Positions 61,130 to 64,000 of a stretch of 64,000 bases of DNA are shown here, piece by piece. The notes beneath the pieces were generated by a model. The model made no database searches. It worked only from the letters and a program-made list of their open reading frames with translations, and was not told where the DNA came from. Source of the DNA: Sulfitobacter sp. HGT1 (lineage in GTDB: Bacteria > Pseudomonadota > Alphaproteobacteria > Rhodobacterales > Rhodobacteraceae); the NCBI RefSeq assembly GCF_013282155.1, contig NZ_BLWI01000002.1, positions 248,001 to 312,000 on the forward strand, given 5' to 3'. Made by a program: the position numbers and the translations under genes. How positions within the stretch are numbered: the first letter of the stretch is position 1; the number at the start of each line of letters is the position of its first letter.

Positions 61130-62305
61130 TCAGTTCAGACGCACGGGCAGGTTCAACGGCCCCCGAAAGCCGAAACCGGACCAGACCACGCTTGCCGGGT
61201 CCACCAGTTCCATATTCGGGAAACGTTCAAACAGCATTGGCAGCAGCACCTTGCCCACCGTGTGCCGCGAGATGTGTATGCCCATGCAGTGATGCGGCCC
61301 GTTGCCAAAGGACTGATGCGCCGATGCATTCCTGAACGCGTTATACAGGTGCCCGTCCTCGAAGACCTCTTCGTCGTGGTTGGCCGAGGCCTGCGATGTC
61401 ATCACCACATCACCTTTGGGAATGGTGAAACCCCTGATTTCCGTATCTTCAAGTGCGACCCGAGAGCTGACCTGAATGGGGGCCACCCAGCGAACACCCT
61501 CTTCGAATGCATCGCTCCAAAGCTCTTTGGCTTTCACCTCTTCCAACTGGTCGGGGTTGGTCAGCAACCCGTAAAGGATAGTGAGCAGCGCATCGCGGGG
61601 CTCGTTGATCCCGCCGCCGATCGCGATTTTGATGTTCGATATGATCTGGCTCATCTCGATGGGATCGTCTGCATTCACCATCACCGACAGCGCCGATTGG
61701 TCAGGGTCGGCCCTGAGGCGATCCACCATGCGCGCGATTTCGGCGTTCATCTCGATATTGGCGGCGGCGACCCGTTCAAACGGCTCGTCCGCCCAGCCAA
61801 AGTTGCCCGCCCCGTCAATCAACGCCTGCGACCAATGCTGCATGTCTGCGTCGGATGCGTCGGGCATCCCCAGAATTTCGGCCAGAATACGGGCGGCCAA
61901 GGGGCCGGCCAGCATCGGGAACAGATCAATCACCTCGTCGCGCGGCAGACGGTCCAGATAATCGCTGGCGTGGCGTTCGTACGAAGGCACCCAGATCGAC
62001 TTGATGTTGCGGGCCGAAAACGTCGGCACCATCGCCATGCGTTCACGCAAATGCGCCTCGCCATCCTTGCGCATTAAGGTATGCGCCTCGAACGCCTTTT
62101 CCATCGGGGTGTTGGGATCATTGGTGCTGAACAGCGCGGGGTTGCCTTTGACAGCGCGGGTATCTGCGGCCTTGGTCAGCAACGTCCGCCCCAAGGATTT
62201 CACCCGCAAAACAGGGCTTTGCGACCGCAAGCGCGCATATATCGGATACGGGTCACGTGTCAGCTCGGCAATCGTGATTGCCTCGTCCAGCGGTGCTAAT
62301 GGCAT
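61130..62305 (-). CDS. cytochrome P450, GcoA (CYP255)-like
   Basis: A 391-residue soluble P450. The heme cysteine is C340 in FGNGPHHCMGIHISR, and EEGVRW near 270 is the K-helix ExxR. The I-helix reads GGGINEPRD (E235, P236) where most P450s have AGxDTT. A GGxxEP I-helix, SANHDEEVF, FERFPNMEL and the ending SGFGFRGPLNL are what I recall from guaiacol O-demethylase GcoA, so aromatic O-demethylation is likely. It needs a reductase, which I do not see. ATG 62303-62305 follows GGGAGGGG; the upstream ATG overlaps that ribosome binding site. It converges with the pca operon with a 21-bp gap. Confidence 0.9.
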   Translation of the reverse strand: MPLAPLDEAITIAELTRDPYPIYARLRSQSPVLRVKSLGRTLLTKAADTRAVKGNPALFSTNDPNTPMEKAFEAHTLMRKDGEAHLRERMAMVPTFSARNIKSIWVPSYERHASDYLDRLPRDEVIDLFPMLAGPLAARILAEILGMPDASDADMQHWSQALIDGAGNFGWADEPFERVAAANIEMNAEIARMVDRLRADPDQSALSVMVNADDPIEMSQIISNIKIAIGGGINEPRDALLTILYGLLTNPDQLEEVKAKELWSDAFEEGVRWVAPIQVSSRVALEDTEIRGFTIPKGDVVMTSQASANHDEEVFEDGHLYNAFRNASAHQSFGNGPHHCMGIHISRHTVGKVLLPMLFERFPNMELVDPASVVWSGFGFRGPLNLPVRLN

Positions 62306-62389
62306 TTGTCCCCCTCCCAAGGTCATGAACAGATAAGTGTTCTATACCCGAACAATAAGAGGCAGAAAAATTTAAAGCAACGCAGTTTC

Positions 62390-63502
62390 CTACAGAAAAA
62401 TCTCGTCGAATTCCATTTCGAAATCCGTCTCGAGCGCCTGCACCGCCGCGTCCACTTCGGCGGCTGTGGGGTTCACCCAATCCGCTTTTGAAATCAGGCC
62501 CCCGTCTTTCAACGCCTGTGCCGTTTTCTCAAAGTCGATCAGGGAATAGACTTCGTTATACTGGATCTTCTCGTTTTTGCGGAACCAAAAGCGGGTGCAT
62601 GCATCCACCACATCAGGGGTCACGCCAGCGAACCATTTCAGCTGAAGCTGGAAGTCTTCAAAGATCGTGCCGGGGCGGCGCAACAGAATGCCGATCTTGC
62701 AGGTCGGCCCCACAACAAAAGCCGCCAGATGCAGCGCCGAATTATCGGTGGAAACGATCATCGACGCGCCTTTGTAATAGGACAGTTGGGTTGCCAGATC
62801 ATGCTGCTGGGGGTGAAAGATCGTATAGCCCTCGGCCTCCATCTTGGCCTCGATATAGTCCTCAAACAGGAACCGCCCGCGTTTGCGAAACAGTTCGCTG
62901 CGCGAGATATAGATTTTATCCGGTCCCGCCGGTTTGATCCTTTGGCGCAAGCGGCGGTCGGTAAAGGCGCGAAATTCTGGGCTGCCCGACATCAGATCAT
63001 TCACGCCAAACGCCTGCGGTGCGATGACCAGACGCTCAACGCGGGTGGGTTTGTTGAAGGCGGTCAGGCGGGGCATGTCGCCCAACTGATCGCTGATCAA
63101 CTGGACCATGCCAAGGCTGCGTTCGGGCCATGTGATCGCATTCTTGGGGATGAATGCCACCGCATCGATGGGGTCTTTGAATTCATCCACCGCCCAGAGC
63201 CGCGCCAGAGATTCACACAAGGCGTGGCCAAAATGGCCGTAAGACAGCCCCGCATAAAGCATGGTGCCCGCCACCTCGCGGTCGACCTCGGTCTCGGGTG
63301 GCAAATCGGGTTCTACGGTCGTGGGTCTGCGGCTTGACCGCCAGGTCATTGCATCGACACAAAACTTTCCATCCGCGTCGAAGACCCCGGCAGGGCGGGC
63401 CATCTTGCGGCGCTTGCCCTCGCCCCACGGTACGATCAGCGCATTCTCGACCACTCGGATTTCGCCCGCCAAGGGGGTCTCTGGGTCGAACTTAAGCGCC
63501 AT
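62390..63502 (-). CDS. glycosyltransferase, GT61-like (DUF563)
   Basis: A 370-residue protein. The central motifs YGHFGHALCESLARLWAV near 90 and DKIYISRSELFRKRGRFLFED near 195, then FHPQQHDLATQLSYYKGASMIVSTDNSALHLAAFV near 250 in two conserved parts, fit the GT61/DUF563 group that makes capsular or surface polysaccharides. There is no signal peptide. ATG 63500-63502 follows GGAGA by six bases; the preceding TTG is less likely. It lies 31 bp downstream of an RTX-repeat gene on the same strand, so glycosylation or co-production of a surface structure is possible. Confidence 0.85.
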   Translation of the reverse strand: MALKFDPETPLAGEIRVVENALIVPWGEGKRRKMARPAGVFDADGKFCVDAMTWRSSRRPTTVEPDLPPETEVDREVAGTMLYAGLSYGHFGHALCESLARLWAVDEFKDPIDAVAFIPKNAITWPERSLGMVQLISDQLGDMPRLTAFNKPTRVERLVIAPQAFGVNDLMSGSPEFRAFTDRRLRQRIKPAGPDKIYISRSELFRKRGRFLFEDYIEAKMEAEGYTIFHPQQHDLATQLSYYKGASMIVSTDNSALHLAAFVVGPTCKIGILLRRPGTIFEDFQLQLKWFAGVTPDVVDACTRFWFRKNEKIQYNEVYSLIDFEKTAQALKDGGLISKADWVNPTAAEVDAAVQALETDFEMEFDEIFL

Positions 63503-63533
63503 GTCTGTCTCCAACTGGGTCGTGGGGGCCTGT

Positions 63534-64000
63534 TCAGCCTTGGCTGATCTGGGATTTCAGTTTCTTGACGGACACCGGCCCGTCAATGCGGATAAAGGAC
63601 ACACCGAGCCGGATATCAGCGCGGTCGTTGCCCGTGACCGTTACCTCCGGCTCTGATGGCCAGGCGGAGAGGTCCAGTTTGTAGTCGTCGTTCCAGCCGC
63701 TGATCATGGTCACGCCGCCATAGGCCACATGAAAGACCGCAGCGCCTTCGCCCGGTTCAATCGTGTTCTGACCGCTGCCGACATAGATGTGATCATCGCC
63801 CCCCGCCGAACGCACGATATTGCGCCCCGGTCCGGTGTGGATTTCCGACCCGCCAATCCCGTCGCTGATGTCGTCATTGCCCGGACCGCCGTAAATCTTG
63901 CTGCTCCCCTCGCCGCCGCGAATGACATCGTCGCCCGCGCCGCCGTCGAGGATATCGCGACCGTTGCCGCCATAGAGCGTGTCATTGCCAGCCCCACCAT
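63534..64000 (-). CDS. RTX (hemolysin-type calcium-binding) repeat protein, N-terminal part missing
   Basis: The last 155 residues of a protein that begins outside the window. It shows at least four glycine/aspartate nonapeptide repeats (GGAGNDTLYGGNGRD, GGAGDDVIRGG, YGGPGNDDISDG, then a diverged SAGGDDHIYVGSG), which bind calcium in a parallel beta-roll. The tail (KLDLSAWPSEPEVTVTGND to KKLKSQISQG) would carry a type I secretion signal. The ABC system 33 kb away is one possible exporter, but an own one may lie outside. Confidence 0.9.
   Translation of the reverse strand, partial: GGAGNDTLYGGNGRDILDGGAGDDVIRGGEGSSKIYGGPGNDDISDGIGGSEIHTGPGRNIVRSAGGDDHIYVGSGQNTIEPGEGAAVFHVAYGGVTMISGWNDDYKLDLSAWPSEPEVTVTGNDRADIRLGVSFIRIDGPVSVKKLKSQISQG

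Overview
The window looks like chromosome of a marine Rhodobacterales (Roseobacter-group) alphaproteobacterium. The evidence is GC-rich codon use, many 4-bp ATGA/GTGA gene overlaps, a protocatechuate (pca) cluster under a PcaQ-type regulator, a PraR/PhrR-like XRE regulator, Tat-exported substrate-binding and molybdenum proteins, and extragenic palindromes of a kind I associate with this group. I see no insertion sequence, prophage, integrase or CRISPR array; genus and species cannot be fixed from the sequence alone.

Layout. 0-2.7 kb (minus): a Mg transporter (mgtE), 5-formyltetrahydrofolate cyclo-ligase and a truncated APC-type permease form one overlapping operon. 2.8-7.2 kb: guanine deaminase (plus) faces a minus-strand unit of an XRE regulator, a HisN-type phosphatase, 8-oxoguanine deaminase and a CAP-domain protein. 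7.2-15.1 kb: two AT-rich intergenic stretches, a LysR regulator, a Bax-inhibitor-like protein, a DUF1272 protein, a VIT/CCC1 protein, rpmG, rnpB (RNase P RNA), an AmpD-family amidase, a lipoprotein, and gatC-gatA. 15.3-18.6 kb: a UPF0173 metallohydrolase, two small membrane genes, tadA and an RluB-type pseudouridine synthase.

18.7-24.4 kb holds the most system-like unit: small membrane protein, XpaC, TelA, DUF2927 lipoprotein, SPFH protein with a C-terminal GYF-like domain, then (after a hairpin and a terminator) a membrane zinc-ribbon protein. It resembles a merger of Bacillus XpaC/TelA and YdjI/YdjG envelope-stress parts without a visible PspA. A nitroreductase and dtd follow. 25.7-33.9 kb (minus) is a self-contained type I secretion locus: a 1155-residue adhesin of Ig-like repeats, then TolC, ABC and HlyD components. 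34.3-42.5 kb (plus) is a CocE-type hydrolase, a complete oligopeptide-type ABC importer and an alkaline-phosphatase-superfamily protein. They converge on an esterase/acyl-CoA synthetase pair. 45.5-48.0 kb carries a Kbp-like BON/LysM protein, an MsbA-like exporter and tRNA-Gly(TCC).

48.1-57.5 kb (minus) is catabolic: a three-gene set (PLP lyase, M24 peptidase, Asp/Glu-racemase-like) resembling part of ectoine utilisation clusters; an IorAB-type molybdenum oxidoreductase with a diheme cytochrome; a class III alcohol/formaldehyde dehydrogenase; and a YtcJ-like amidohydrolase. 57.6-61.1 kb is pcaQ with divergent pcaC-pcaH-pcaG and a DUF849/BKACE enzyme. A GcoA-like cytochrome P450 converges on it. 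Together they suggest methoxyaromatic demethylation, ring cleavage, and perhaps a thiolase-free end to the beta-ketoadipate route. The window closes with a GT61-type glycosyltransferase and the C-terminal end of an RTX-repeat protein.

All family names come from motif recognition without database searches.
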